Of a stretch of DNA of 64,000 nt, positions 1-10,624 are shown one piece after another (the stretch's first letter is position 1; each line of letters opens with the position of its first letter). The notes below the pieces were generated by a model. The model did no database searches. It was not told the origin of the DNA and saw nothing but the letters and a program-made list of their open reading frames with translations. A program made the translations under genes and the position numbers. This stretch comes from Streblospio benedicti (taxonomy: Eukaryota; Annelida; Polychaeta; Spionida; Spionidae), in the NCBI GenBank assembly GCA_019095985.1, contig CM032660.1, positions 20,715,133 through 20,779,132 of the forward strand, written 5' to 3'.

Positions 1-1971
1 CCTGCTGAGACGTAGGTTTCCCAAAAGGGCTCCTCTACTAACGAAGGTAAGTCATGTCAACTATAAAGGATTAATCATGTTTAATCAAAGAGATTTCAAG
101 TTTATTAACTGACATCACTAGAGTCTGATGATATAAAATATGAAAAATACCATAATATCAATAATCAAAGAATGTATGCTAATTTCATCCTGGGTTCCAT
201 TACTCATGATTACATACAGAATATTATAAGATACCAATTGGAGCCTGACCTGTCATTTTTAGTGAGACTTTCATAAGTTTCGTTGTTATTTCATGTTGGT
301 CATGTGACAATCTAAGGGTTCATTCGACCCGATGAAGTTGTTGAGATAACAACGAAAGTCTAGCCAAAAATGACAAGTCTGGTTCCAATTGATCTGTATC
401 AACAATCAACACTTTGTTTACAAACACACATTTCAGGCTGGTGGACTGTTCGCCTTCTGTGTGTTAGTGGCGTTCTTCCTTCTCAATCGAGTGCTCTTCC
501 CGGGTGTGTTTTCTTTGCGATGGGGCGTGTGGTATACGGCACTCACAGTTCCATTCATTGCCTGGCTAGTTGCCTATGGCATCTCAATGGTATTCTTGGT
601 AAGTATTTGAGAGTCCAAATCTTTAGTAACAATTCATATTCATTATTTAGTTATTCAATTGATATATTGTTTATTTTGTCAATATCAATGTATGAATCAA
701 AACCTATGACAAGGGCAAATGTTGCACTGATGATATTTTGCCATAAACAGACTTGCATATAGCAATACATGTATACCGGGTATATACCTCAGTCACAACA
801 GCATTCCTATTTTTGCTATCATAACCTTTAATATTGTGGATGGTTTCTATTTTTCAGTAATCACATATATTTATTGTTGCTGTTATAATTGTAAATTTTC
901 AAATCAATATTTTTGTATGTAGGTAGAGAGAGAACAAAGAAAAGCGATTGCATTTGGATCAAGTCTTGTCAATGGTGGTCTCTCTATTGCACTTATCTCT
1001 CTCACATATGATGGTGTTAATGATGTAGAAGAAATGCTCCAAGTAAGTTCATTCAGTAGCCCAGAAGCCATCTAAGCCATGTGAGTGGCTTCGTGCGAGT
1101 CATTACACTTTTATATATCGGATGTAATTAACTTATGAGTGAGAGGTCTGTGTATTAATTTACTCCACTGACTATCCTGTGTCACCCCCCTCTCCACTCA
1201 TATGTAGTGTGTTCAGTTTTAAGCAAACACGAGTTGACATTTGTGGGGTGAAATAGTAGAGGCAACTCCTGCACTCTCAGCACCTAGATCTGACAATCTG
1301 TGATGTTCAGTATTAAACGCTATATTTTTTAACAAGCTGACAAAAATAATTAGCCATTGCCTGGAAGCTAACTGGAGGGTGTGATACATTGATCATTACA
1401 CTTCTACATTAAATCTACAGTTAAATTTTGATTTCTGTGCGTGTACACATAATGGCATCCACCTGGTTTGTGCGTGTGGGTACCATTACATGAGCATTGT
1501 ATACAATCATGTACATTGCATAAATCTAATTTTTCGTCTCCACATTTTCACCATTCTCATGTATAATTATCATAGGTCCCCTCTTGATCAAAGTAGTTAA
1601 TGTTCATTATAAACAGTTCCTAGTAAAAGGCTTATTTCCCAATTGTTTTTCAGTTCCCCATGCTATACATGGGGCTTCAGATTTTAGATGCAATTATTGT
1701 CACAATTATGACACGTGTGCTCATCTGTGCACGTGAACAACGTACCATATGTCAGAAACTACATCAAAAGCGGAAGAGAAAATCTTCTCTAACAACGGAA
1801 GAGGCTCATAAGGAAGAGAATGGTGTTGCAAATAATGCATTTGATGCTGGGAAAACGGATACCCAGCAGCCAATAGACAGAAGTAGTACCACTGGGTTTT
1901 ATATTCCGCGGAGCCCTACAGAACTTGTGCTGGAAGACAGTATGGCCAGAGATAGGGCCTTTTCAGTATGA
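1..1971 (+). CDS. SLC10-family sodium/bile-acid cotransporter-like protein, 3' part
   Basis: C-terminal part of a multipass membrane transporter; the 5' exons lie left of the window. Exons read in one phase: up to 46 (ends LLTK, donor GTAAGT), 437-598, 923-1042 and 1654-1971 (TGA stop). Every visible junction falls between codons. The product has hydrophobic helices (such as GLFAFCVLVAFFLLN and TVPFIAWLVAYGISMVFLV), then an E-R-E-Q-R-K-A-I-A-F segment and FPMLYMGLQILDAIIV. These match the order of the last helices of SLC10 proteins, where an ER/QR-containing helix start precedes FPLLYxxxQ. The usual ETGxQN-like motif is altered here to FGSSLVNGG, so it may be a divergent or orphan member (SLC10A3/A5-like) rather than a true bile-acid carrier. 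A hydrophilic tail of about 75 residues follows. Family assignment is from recalled motifs, not a search. Confidence 0.72.
235..391. mobile_element. 157-bp palindromic MITE-like element in SLC10 intron
   Basis: Imperfect inverted repeat with arms of about 55 bp. The left arm starts CAATTGGAGCCTGACCTGTC. The reverse complement of the right arm starts CAATTGGAACCAGACTTGTC, and both continue through CATTTTT and ACTTTC to a CGTTGTTAT block. It has no coding capacity. It is probably a small non-autonomous DNA transposon; the superfamily is unknown. Confidence 0.6.
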
Positions 1972-2880
1972 AGAAGATCTTTAGTTTGTTTGCAGGCAAA
2001 ACTGCAGTTAAAATCCCGTGTAGTATTAGTGGTTGCTTCCACAAAGTACTTCTCATTCTTCGTATCGATTATTGTTGATAGATTGCTGTACAAAGTGTTA
2101 TGTTCATCTTGTATTATTGCTATTCTGCTTGTTGTCTCTATAAAGACTACATAGGATTTTCGATTATGGATCTTGATCCAAGACAAGATTTTCATGATTT
2201 GGCATAACAAAGCATATAATTATTATTATTTTATTAGACTAGATATTCAATGGATTTATTTCCTGCCATTTTATACCTTACAGTGTATTTATTTATTATT
2301 ATTTATTAACATTTGTTAAGTGATGATTCTATGGACATTCTAAATATATTAGCTTTAAACTAAATCTTCAAATGAAAGTTTTGGTGTTGAGCAAACTTAT
2401 CCATTTTATGAATAGTTCAGTGCATCCATGTGACATTCGTGTTTAAAAAGGTATATGGTGAAACATAGTATGAAGCATCAAAGAGGTTGCAACAGTTTGA
2501 TTTCCCCAACACCACATGCGCCCAGTCTCTTCAATACGCATGTCAAAAGTGTGTGTCAAATACTGTCACTTGATGTAAATTCTTCAGTTATTTGAAAAGG
2601 CTTTAAACTCGCAACGTTATACATTTTGTAAATGTTTTTAAAGTTTTAGTTATATGGATGGTCTACTTTGTGTTATATTTGCATTTGGCTATATAACGAT
2701 CAACGTGTAGTCCACATCTTTTGTGTATGAAAATTTATTACACCAATTTTTATGACAATTTGTAGTTTGAAATTATTTATGGGATGTGTAAATTTCATTG
2801 CATTCAACACAAATAAAGCATTTGCATGTAGGACACAAATAAAGAATACAAGATATAAAAACTAGACTTTGTAAAAAAAA
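1972..2880 (+). other. 3' UTR of the SLC10-like gene with two polyadenylation signals
   Basis: AT-rich, no coding signal. AATAAA hexamers at 2812-2817 and 2838-2843 are the best candidates for the transcript end. Confidence 0.5.
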
Positions 2881-4840
2881 ACTTTTTCACCTATTTTTGA
2901 CAGAATATATGCAAACTTTCACCAATAATGAGTATCTATTTTGGTTTCTAATTTGAATCTATTTGAAGAATGCTGAATCATCACGACACCTAGATTTCGA
3001 TTTCTTTAGTTGTCTGAGCAGAATTTTGTCAGAAATCGATTTTTTGGGCCCTGAAAACATCATGCTTATTCAGCATAATATCCAATCGTTTGTATTCATG
3101 CATTTTATTCAAAACTATACCAGTAACATGGTCTCATGCTGATTTGCAAGCCAATGGGTGAAAGCAGTGGGCTGTGGCCTATATGTGTACTGACTGTCAA
3201 ATAAATATATAAAAATCTGCAGGAAACGAAACATTTGAATTCACCTTCCATTTGCAATGATTTTGTTAGTTTAATTTTAGGGCAAGCATTTTAATTTAGC
3301 TTGTAGTGAGGGTATTATTGACAGTCTACTAACATTCAAAACAGGATTCCCATATTGATAAATTAACAAGTTAATTTGACAAATGAAAAAAGGAGAGCTA
3401 CAAATACAACAACCGATTTATTTCAATTGTATTTTTTACATGGAAATAAAAATCATTAATGAATATATTAAATGTAAGCTACATGATAACATTAAACATA
3501 TTAACATTTTACCATAAATTAGGTATGCCAGCTTCTGTAGTTCTTTTGATAGTGTACTTACTGCTATTTATGATACAAGCGTATAAACACATCTGACCTA
3601 TAACAATGCACCAGTCACATGTTGATTTACATATAGCGACAAAATCTTCTATGTCATTTAAGTAAAAGCAAAACAATTAGACTAAACATTTGAAGTTTAA
3701 TTACAACCAAATACCTACTATTTTTTGTCATTGATGTACGTTGAATCGAAATTGAAATAAAATATTTTATGAATACTTATCATGAATACTTATCAACATC
3801 TTCAATACAAAACCAAACAATAAATATACCAAGTTTATACTTAAACAATTTACTGTGACTAGAAAGATGCTAACACACAGATTGAGATACGTTTTATACA
3901 TGATCTTTTTATCATGTAATTTTAGTTTTGTAAATGTCAGAACTATTTTCAAACATATGGCACTGTTCAAAACAGATGAAAAACATCCAAATCCTTCACA
4001 CAATCTCTGGAGTATGAACATTTGGAAAAAACCACCATTTTGTAGAAGTCGAATATTCTTGTAACTTAAACTTATTATTGATGTAACTTATTACTGATCA
4101 TTATACGTAATAAATACAATATAACGTTTTTGCAACACCCGATGTTTTTCTTGAGGTGTCAATGGGACAAAGCGAGATTCATAATTATGGTATTGTTAAA
4201 CACAAAACAATGCTGCTTTGCTTTAGCCATGAGGATTCTTCTTATGCCTAAATATAATTGAAAATGTGCAAAATACATATACATTTGATATTTACACTAG
4301 AATAAAGTTGTTTTGAAATTACATATTATAGAAATATCTTATTTTATTAAACTATGCAAGAAAACTAAAAATAACAATACATGTCATCATGTCAGGGTGC
4401 ATCACTGATAATTCCCATACACACACTTAGGTCTAGATTACTAGTGGAATGGTACCATTTCATGGTAATAATATGATTTTAAAAGATACCTTACTTAATC
4501 CTTTGCAATTAAATTTTATCACCTTAAGTAAATATACACACAGCCATATAAGCCAAATTTAAAATCAGAATACATTTTGTAAGTGGACATTTGCTGGAAC
4601 ACCCAAAGCTTTAGAAGATGATAGGATTAAGTAAAAAATATCAAATATGTATCATACAAAAATGAATAGTATTAATACAGGGCTACATACCGATAGTATC
4701 AACATCTCTGTTGAGCAATATCACATAAGTGTTGATTTAGAATTAATTGTCTTCACTAATATTGTGAATATTGTTAAAAATAATTTATTTTCAAAGTTAA
4801 TTGATTAACCTGTTCATAAGGAAAGATACAATGTAACTTC
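2881..4840. other. AT-rich spacer, no gene seen
   Basis: Open frames here are short, lack splice-supported neighbours and look random. Several AATAAA/TTTATT hexamers are present but cannot be tied to a transcript. Nothing else recognised. Confidence 0.5.
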
Positions 4841-5064
4841 TATACATTATTTATTAGTTCATCTTTACACAACACAAATATAATATTTACTGTTGACAGT
4901 TTCAGCAACTCCTGTCAACATTTTCAAAACGTCTCTGCGCATGTCAAGGTCACTCAGCACGACTTCCAATGCCGAAAATCGGGTCGGTGACAGGAGTTGC
5001 CGAAACTGTCAACAGTAAATATTATATTTGTGTTGTGTAAAGATGAACTAATAAATAATGTATA
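4841..5064. repeat. Near-perfect 77-bp inverted repeat (hairpin) with 70-bp loop
   Basis: The left arm 4841-4917 and right arm 4988-5064 are reverse complements with one mismatch (A at 4904, read as G on the other arm). The left edge abuts GATACAATGTAACTTC (4825-4840), which recurs directly at 5098-5113, 33 bp beyond the right edge. The loop contains no long complementarity. It could be a foldback transposon, a template-switch product, or an assembly artefact. Confidence 0.85.
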
Positions 5065-5421
5065 TATGTGTATTCCAACACGATGAACTCGTTCAAGGAT
5101 ACAATGTAACTTCATTTAATGAAACATGTTTTTACTTCAAATTTCACATGAATAAAAATGCAATATCATATTCACTATGTGGAGATCACAGACTGCCATT
5201 TTGCCATTTTTTACACACAAGATCAGTTCATAACATCATCTATGATAATGTCTAAAGTGATTGCATTTATTATTCATCACATATGCAAATTATGTACAAT
5301 TATGTACAGTTTAATAAATGCTCTTTGTAGCAAAACGAAATTGAAAGGACACTGTAAATAAACAAACAATCCTTAAAACTTCCATAACAGAAACAGTCTA
5401 TGAGTCCACTGACACAGCTGT

Positions 5422-7535
5422 TTAACTCCAAAATGCTGTGTTGTGCCTTCTAGTGGCTCTGTACTTCTTTTCAACATTCTTGTGTTCATATGGACACTGA
5501 AAAAAAATAGGCGCTGTTAACACAAAGATATAGTAAAGGATGAAAATATTACAGAAATGGTAAATAATAGTAATACATTCACAGTTGTGTTGAAATAATG
5601 TCATAAATCATCAAAACATGGAAGCACAATCTTGTATTTAGTATTAACAATGACTGTTGATCCTATAGCTAGCAACAATCCATTTCAATCATTTTAAATG
5701 CATAAAATACAGAAATCTAATTTTACACATTCAGGTTTATTTCACAGAATTTAGAAAAATGTTATATCCCGACAGCCGAAAACTTACATGGCGACATGCA
5801 TTTCCACAACAATCACCACGCTCCAAATGATGAAGAACAGAGAAGACTTCAAATCCAGTGACAGGATCTTTATATGTAGGCTGTTTGTTCTGAAAATATA
5901 CAAATCATAATGATGGAAAGTATGGATAATATTGATGGGCAGAAAAATACATCTATTCAATAGGATATTAATTGTTGAGTAGAGACGGCAATTTCACATG
6001 GGCCTCATATGGTTCTCTATTATGGGTCAGGAAGAAGATCAAACCTGGAGGACCATATGAACATACCATATTCATAATTATAATAATGCCTTTATTGCGA
6101 CAGGGGCCTATGCAATTTTCTCCTATGTAACATATGTGAAGGTTCAAGGATTCTGAGGGCTGAACGGGGGGCTGAAGCTTTGCCATTAACCATCGGAGGG
6201 GGTGTATGTGTTGTTTAACTACTTTAGCGTGGGTAACTTTTCACAGAAGGTGATATTATAAAAATCTATATGTTAATATGCTAAGTTTCGTGCACTGTCC
6301 GACGAGCTTTTCTTTCACCTGACTAGCAAGACGCCATCTGACAACAGAACGTTCATGGTACACGTAACAGGGTAGTATTACAAATGTTTTTCATCATAAA
6401 AATGGTGCTTTTGGCTTTTTATTGGCAATTTTATTTATATTTATATATAAATGGTAAACTAAAGGACACAGGTTTTTTAACTTTTCATGCTTTTCTAAAT
6501 CTTAAAATCGTAAGTTTGGGCTTCGGACTACATAAGGAATTCAAGAGGTGGAAGTGGATAAGTTAGAACGTAGAAATTTCCTCTGTGAAGAATATAATGG
6601 TCATGAAAACATAACAAAACAATGAAAACAATGTTAAAACAATATAAAAAATAATAAATAACAAAATAATGATAACACAATAAAAAATAATAATTCTATA
6701 ACATACATGTATTATGTTTTGATCATGAATTTAACTTGAACAACTTATCACCATTTATTCATGGAAATGTATATTGATTTGAAGGTGGATATGGCTTATT
6801 GTTATTACTTAACCCTTTAATTGAACCCTTAACATAGACCTTTTATGTTGTTTAGATCTACTCTTGACTAATGATTCCATTGACTCTTGATTGACCAGCT
6901 GACCCTGTCTGAACTGCCAGGTGCATACTAGTACTAGTACCATCAGTTCAAAAAGAGACAACCAAAACCTCTATGGACTCTTGATTTATCAGCTGACCCT
7001 GTCTGAACTGCCAGTTACATAATATTATACCCTAAGTTCAAACTGGCTGCCAAGACCAGTCCAAAAAGACAGTTACATAATATTGGTACTTGTCTACTGA
7101 TTGGTCAATCATTTTATACCTGTTGAATTTTAAAAGGACCTAAATCAGTTTACTTTTAAGACTATTGATATGGGGTGGACTTATAAAAATTTGATTATCT
7201 GAACATGTTATAAGTTTAGTAGCTATATCTATTGTATTATTTTCACACCAACAAATCCATATATTATCTTTTACCTGGATGGCTTTAAGGTGGCATTGGT
7301 GAATAGTAACTTCATCCTCAGATAACAATGATATATCTACGTCTTGGGAAATCTTGGCCATGATAGATTCCACATCCATTTTATCAATTGCATTTTGTGA
7401 ATTATTAACATCACTCATGAATGTAACAGCAGTTCTCGATTGCAGAGGCGTGAGTGCCACAAGTGACCTTCCTGAACGTGCCACTCTTAAAAGTCTTATT
7501 GGAGCAAAGATATTTTTGATGACCATGCTTTGCAT
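5422..7535 (-). CDS. DUF5522 family protein (C1orf53-like), probably mitochondrial
   Basis: Three exons on the minus strand: 7535-7275 (ATG at 7535, ends KAIQ, donor GTAAAA), 5889-5788 (NKQPTYKDPVTGFEVF onward to GNACRH, donor GTAAGT) and 5496-5422 (CPYEHKNV onward, ends FWS, TAA). All junctions are phase 0, giving 145 residues. The block CHLKAI, YKDPxTGFxVF, HLxRGxCCGxxCRHCPY is the conserved core of DUF5522 proteins such as human C1orf53, and the Cys/His-rich end suggests metal binding. The N-terminus (MQSMVIKNIFAPIRLLRVAR) is basic and lacks acidic residues, like a mitochondrial presequence. Molecular function of the family is not known to me. An extra 5' non-coding exon cannot be excluded. 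Exon 2 joins exon 3 inside the CRH|CPY motif, which strongly supports the splicing. Confidence 0.85.
6055..6190 (-). mobile_element. Probable LINE 3'-end remnant in the DUF5522 gene intron
   Basis: On the minus strand the sequence ends CAATAAAGGCATTATTATAA, the usual form of a non-LTR retrotransposon 3' end with an AT microsatellite tail. No protein fragment can be read upstream. Confidence 0.3.
6880..7085. repeat. Two-copy local tandem duplication (~93-bp period)
   Basis: GACTCTTGATT followed shortly by AGCTGACCCTGTCTGAACTG occurs at about 6882 and again at about 6975. AGTTACATAATATT also recurs (about 7012 and 7070). It is non-coding, within the first intron of the minus-strand DUF5522 gene. 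Confidence 0.6.
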
Positions 7536-8360
7536 TATTATTCAATTTCAGAGAAACAAACCCTATATCAATACACTGAAATGAAACACAATAAATGTTC
7601 CACGGAGTCGTAAATCTTTAAAATATACTGACGATTTGCTTGGTTATTATTTTTTTCACTGTTGACATCGGAAGTACTGACTTTTGTTACATGTTAAATG
7701 TCGAAACCAACATCATAAAAATGTATATCTATATCATCATGATTGTATTACGAAAATCAATGAATAAATATATAATCATCTGATAATAGAAAGTAGTATT
7801 AATGAAATATGCAGTTTAAGTGTTCTTTTACATCAAAGTAGAAAAAATAGCTTTCTACTCCATACTTCATGTGTGAAGTTTAATATGCCTTGTTTATGTC
7901 ATCAAATCCAAGATGGTTGGAAAAGATTAAAAATAGGTTCCTTGTTGAGTTTTACTATTAATATACGGGTCTGATCATCATACGACACACAATGAACGCC
8001 CGATTAAGGTATTCATGCATTGTTTTATCACTTTCTCTATTCAAACCATATGTTCAATATATATATTTTTTACTAGAAGGCAAAACTTTGAGCAAATTAA
8101 AGAACCTGCTTGGGACACCCACCAATGTCCAAGCTTAAGTTCAGGCCATTGACCATGGATTGACCATGTAAAACTGTCAATAACATGGCAACATTAAGTT
8201 GCCCTTTTAAAGATTGCTTATGAAACCATTGAGATCCACAGGTAGATGTATTCCATATGTAACACAATTTTATTGACAAAAGTACAGTGATATTCAGATA
8301 AGATTAGAAAGTGTATAGTTCATAACTATTCAACATTGTTTGCTATTTTATTGTTATTAA

Positions 8361-8460
8361 TTTGAATTGAATTGAATTGAATAAAGCCTTTTTAGGCTCA
8401 TCCTTATGTATTGGTCGTTCACATATTTTTCGGTATACAAGAAAAACAGAGTTTACTCAT
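8361..8460 (-). mobile_element. LINE 3'-end remnant with (TTCAA)n tail
   Basis: Read on the minus strand, a segment that could encode LVYRxICERP is followed by AATAAAG-type 3' sequence (GGCTTTATTCAATTCAATTC). The same peptide-coding stretch occurs on the plus strand at about 9105-9150. A LINE ORF end plus tail is the simplest explanation. Confidence 0.4.
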
Positions 8461-9104
8461 TTCTGAATCCTACCACAGTAATAATGTATAGTTATCCAGA
8501 ATCTATGTTTTTCAACCTATATGTGGACATAAAATACGAATCTTCGACTATTATGATACCTTTGTTATTTAAATGTTTATTTTTATTACGGGAATTTTCC
8601 TTGTCAACTTTAACGCAGAAAAATGAGTATTCAATTTTTTAACGTTTCTGACGTTATTTATAATATTTTCATTATGAACGCAAGATTTTACGAGGAGCAT
8701 AAGTTGTTTTGGTCTTGAGTGAAGAAACTCATCACCTGTTAAACCATGTTATTTTGTTCTCATTGCTTATTTAGGCTTCAATAATTCTATTTAATGTTTA
8801 TAAATGTGAATAGTATAGAATGATTGGTTATAATCGGCGGTAATCAAATTCAAAATTTCGTATGAATTATATCAGAAATGCAGCGTTCCCTAGCTAGACT
8901 AGAATCGCGCGTGCTGTGCAAAACGTAAACAAAAGACGCCATGACGTTTGGTGAAATATTGTCGATTCAGGAATATTTTCTCCTTGCCTACAGTTATAAG
9001 GAAGCTTTTGTTACTTAGTTTGTTGGGACATATTAGGTTGTGACATATAGTTTCAGCAGGAATAGCAACGTATGCTGGTTGATGGACATGAAAAGCAAAA
9101 ACAC

Positions 9105-9150
9105 AATATTTCTTGTATACCGAAATATATGTGAACGGCCAGTATGAACC
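9105..9150 (+). mobile_element. Second, diverged copy of the LINE-end remnant
   Basis: CTTGTATACCGAAATATATG and the following GTGAACGGCCAGTA match the minus-strand copy near 8.4 kb with a few substitutions, in the opposite orientation. No tail is visible. Confidence 0.35.
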
Positions 9151-10624
9151 CCTCATCACATTTTGCAAAATAAACTCCAGTTTTGAAACAAAGGAATGAA
9201 TCAAATTGGTAATGGGTTTTTACTGGAAGCTGACCTAGGCCGTTACAGTGACTTGATTAAAATAGTGTTAAATTATATGGCTTTTGAAAAACAATTCTTG
9301 CCATCTGGAAAGCAGACATCACAGTAATTCTGAAACCTAGGTTGCCCAACCGGACAACCAATATCTAAACCTAGGTTGGCAGGGGGATATACTGGGTCGT
9401 CAAAAAGTAGAGCTTAATTATCTTGTTTTTAAAGTTTAATTTGAACCAGTTATTGATGTTTAAAGAATCCCATGTTCATGATGTTTATGTGCAAGATGTA
9501 TGCTGATATGAAAAAATACTGGCTGGTAAAATATTGCTTGTTGTAAGATATTGAACTAGCAAAAAAACATGAAATGTGGGTCATCCTTTCAGACTACTCA
9601 ACTTTAAAGTCTGAGTCACCTTGACAAAATATAGGTTGCATGTCTCTGACGACCAACAAACCAATTACAGTGCTGTCTTGAACATATGCTCCTTGCATCA
9701 TCAAATATCTTCCAGGCTCCCAGCACAGTTACTAGAAGGTCCACATGCTCCAAGTGGGCGCTACTTTAAAACAGACATCGTCTCTGTTGTCGCTGCCACC
9801 TCTGCAGGTCTTTTCTATCAATGGGTCTTAATATAATGTAGAGGAAGTGTTCCAGTATATAATGGGCAGTGTTCCAGTTATAGGCACACAGCGTCAGGAT
9901 TAGCCACTCGTCCGCTCATATTGACTTGTAAAAACTTGTGGGGGAAGAGCAGAATGTTTTAGCAACCCATCCTTTTGACGAGTAGCAATTCTGGTCAATT
10001 TGGCATACAAATATAGAGCTTTGTGCAAGGAGGACGAGTACATTTTTTTGCAGGACGAGTAGATATTTAGATATTTGAGGGTTACTGCTGCTGACAAGTA
10101 GCACGTTTCCACCTAATCCTGACACTGGGCACATCCTACGTAGGGTTGATTATGTATATCTCTACAGGAACGCACATGTTTGACATAAAAACAGAAACAG
10201 AACATTGACTATATTTTGATAATCTGTTAAAATATTTCATATATTTCTATTATTTATGAAAAAAATTACATAAGAATCGTGAGTATGTTGTAAACTGCCC
10301 ATTACTAGAACACTTGCTCTAAATGTAAATGTGGTGGTAACTGAATCGTTTATAGTCATGATCCAAGTTCTGCTCTCACGTCTTTAAATTTTTACACAAG
10401 GTCATTCGAACACTTATTGATCAATATAAGTCTACACTGATACATTTTTAGGTTCTTTGCATAATCCAAATTAGGGGATTATCTTATGAGGTTCCGGGTT
10501 CAAATTTAACTTTATGCCTTGAATGTAAAAAAAAATATTGTACGTTGTACATATTTATTCCATTGTCAAACCTTCCTGGAATATCTATAAATTTTATTCT
10601 AAATCCAAAATATCTTTGTTTCAG

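Larger units (their letters stand above)
7536..10624. other. Spacer between DUF5522 gene and DENND1; expected to hold DENND1 exon 1
   Basis: Divergent spacer. The missing first DENND1 exon (short, starting near MG in the family) should lie here, but no convincing ATG-plus-donor was found. It contains LINE-end remnants (separate entries). At 9339-9384 CCTAGGTTG occurs twice, with C-A-A-C-C motifs in inverted order between. Nothing else recognised. Confidence 0.45.

Noticed and set aside
1899-2210. 103-codon minus-strand frame over the SLC10 last exon and UTR
   Set aside because: Antisense shadow of the coding exon, with no domain or splice support.
10495-10515. GGGTTCAAATTTAAC, B-box-like
   Set aside because: Isolated match with no tRNA fold.
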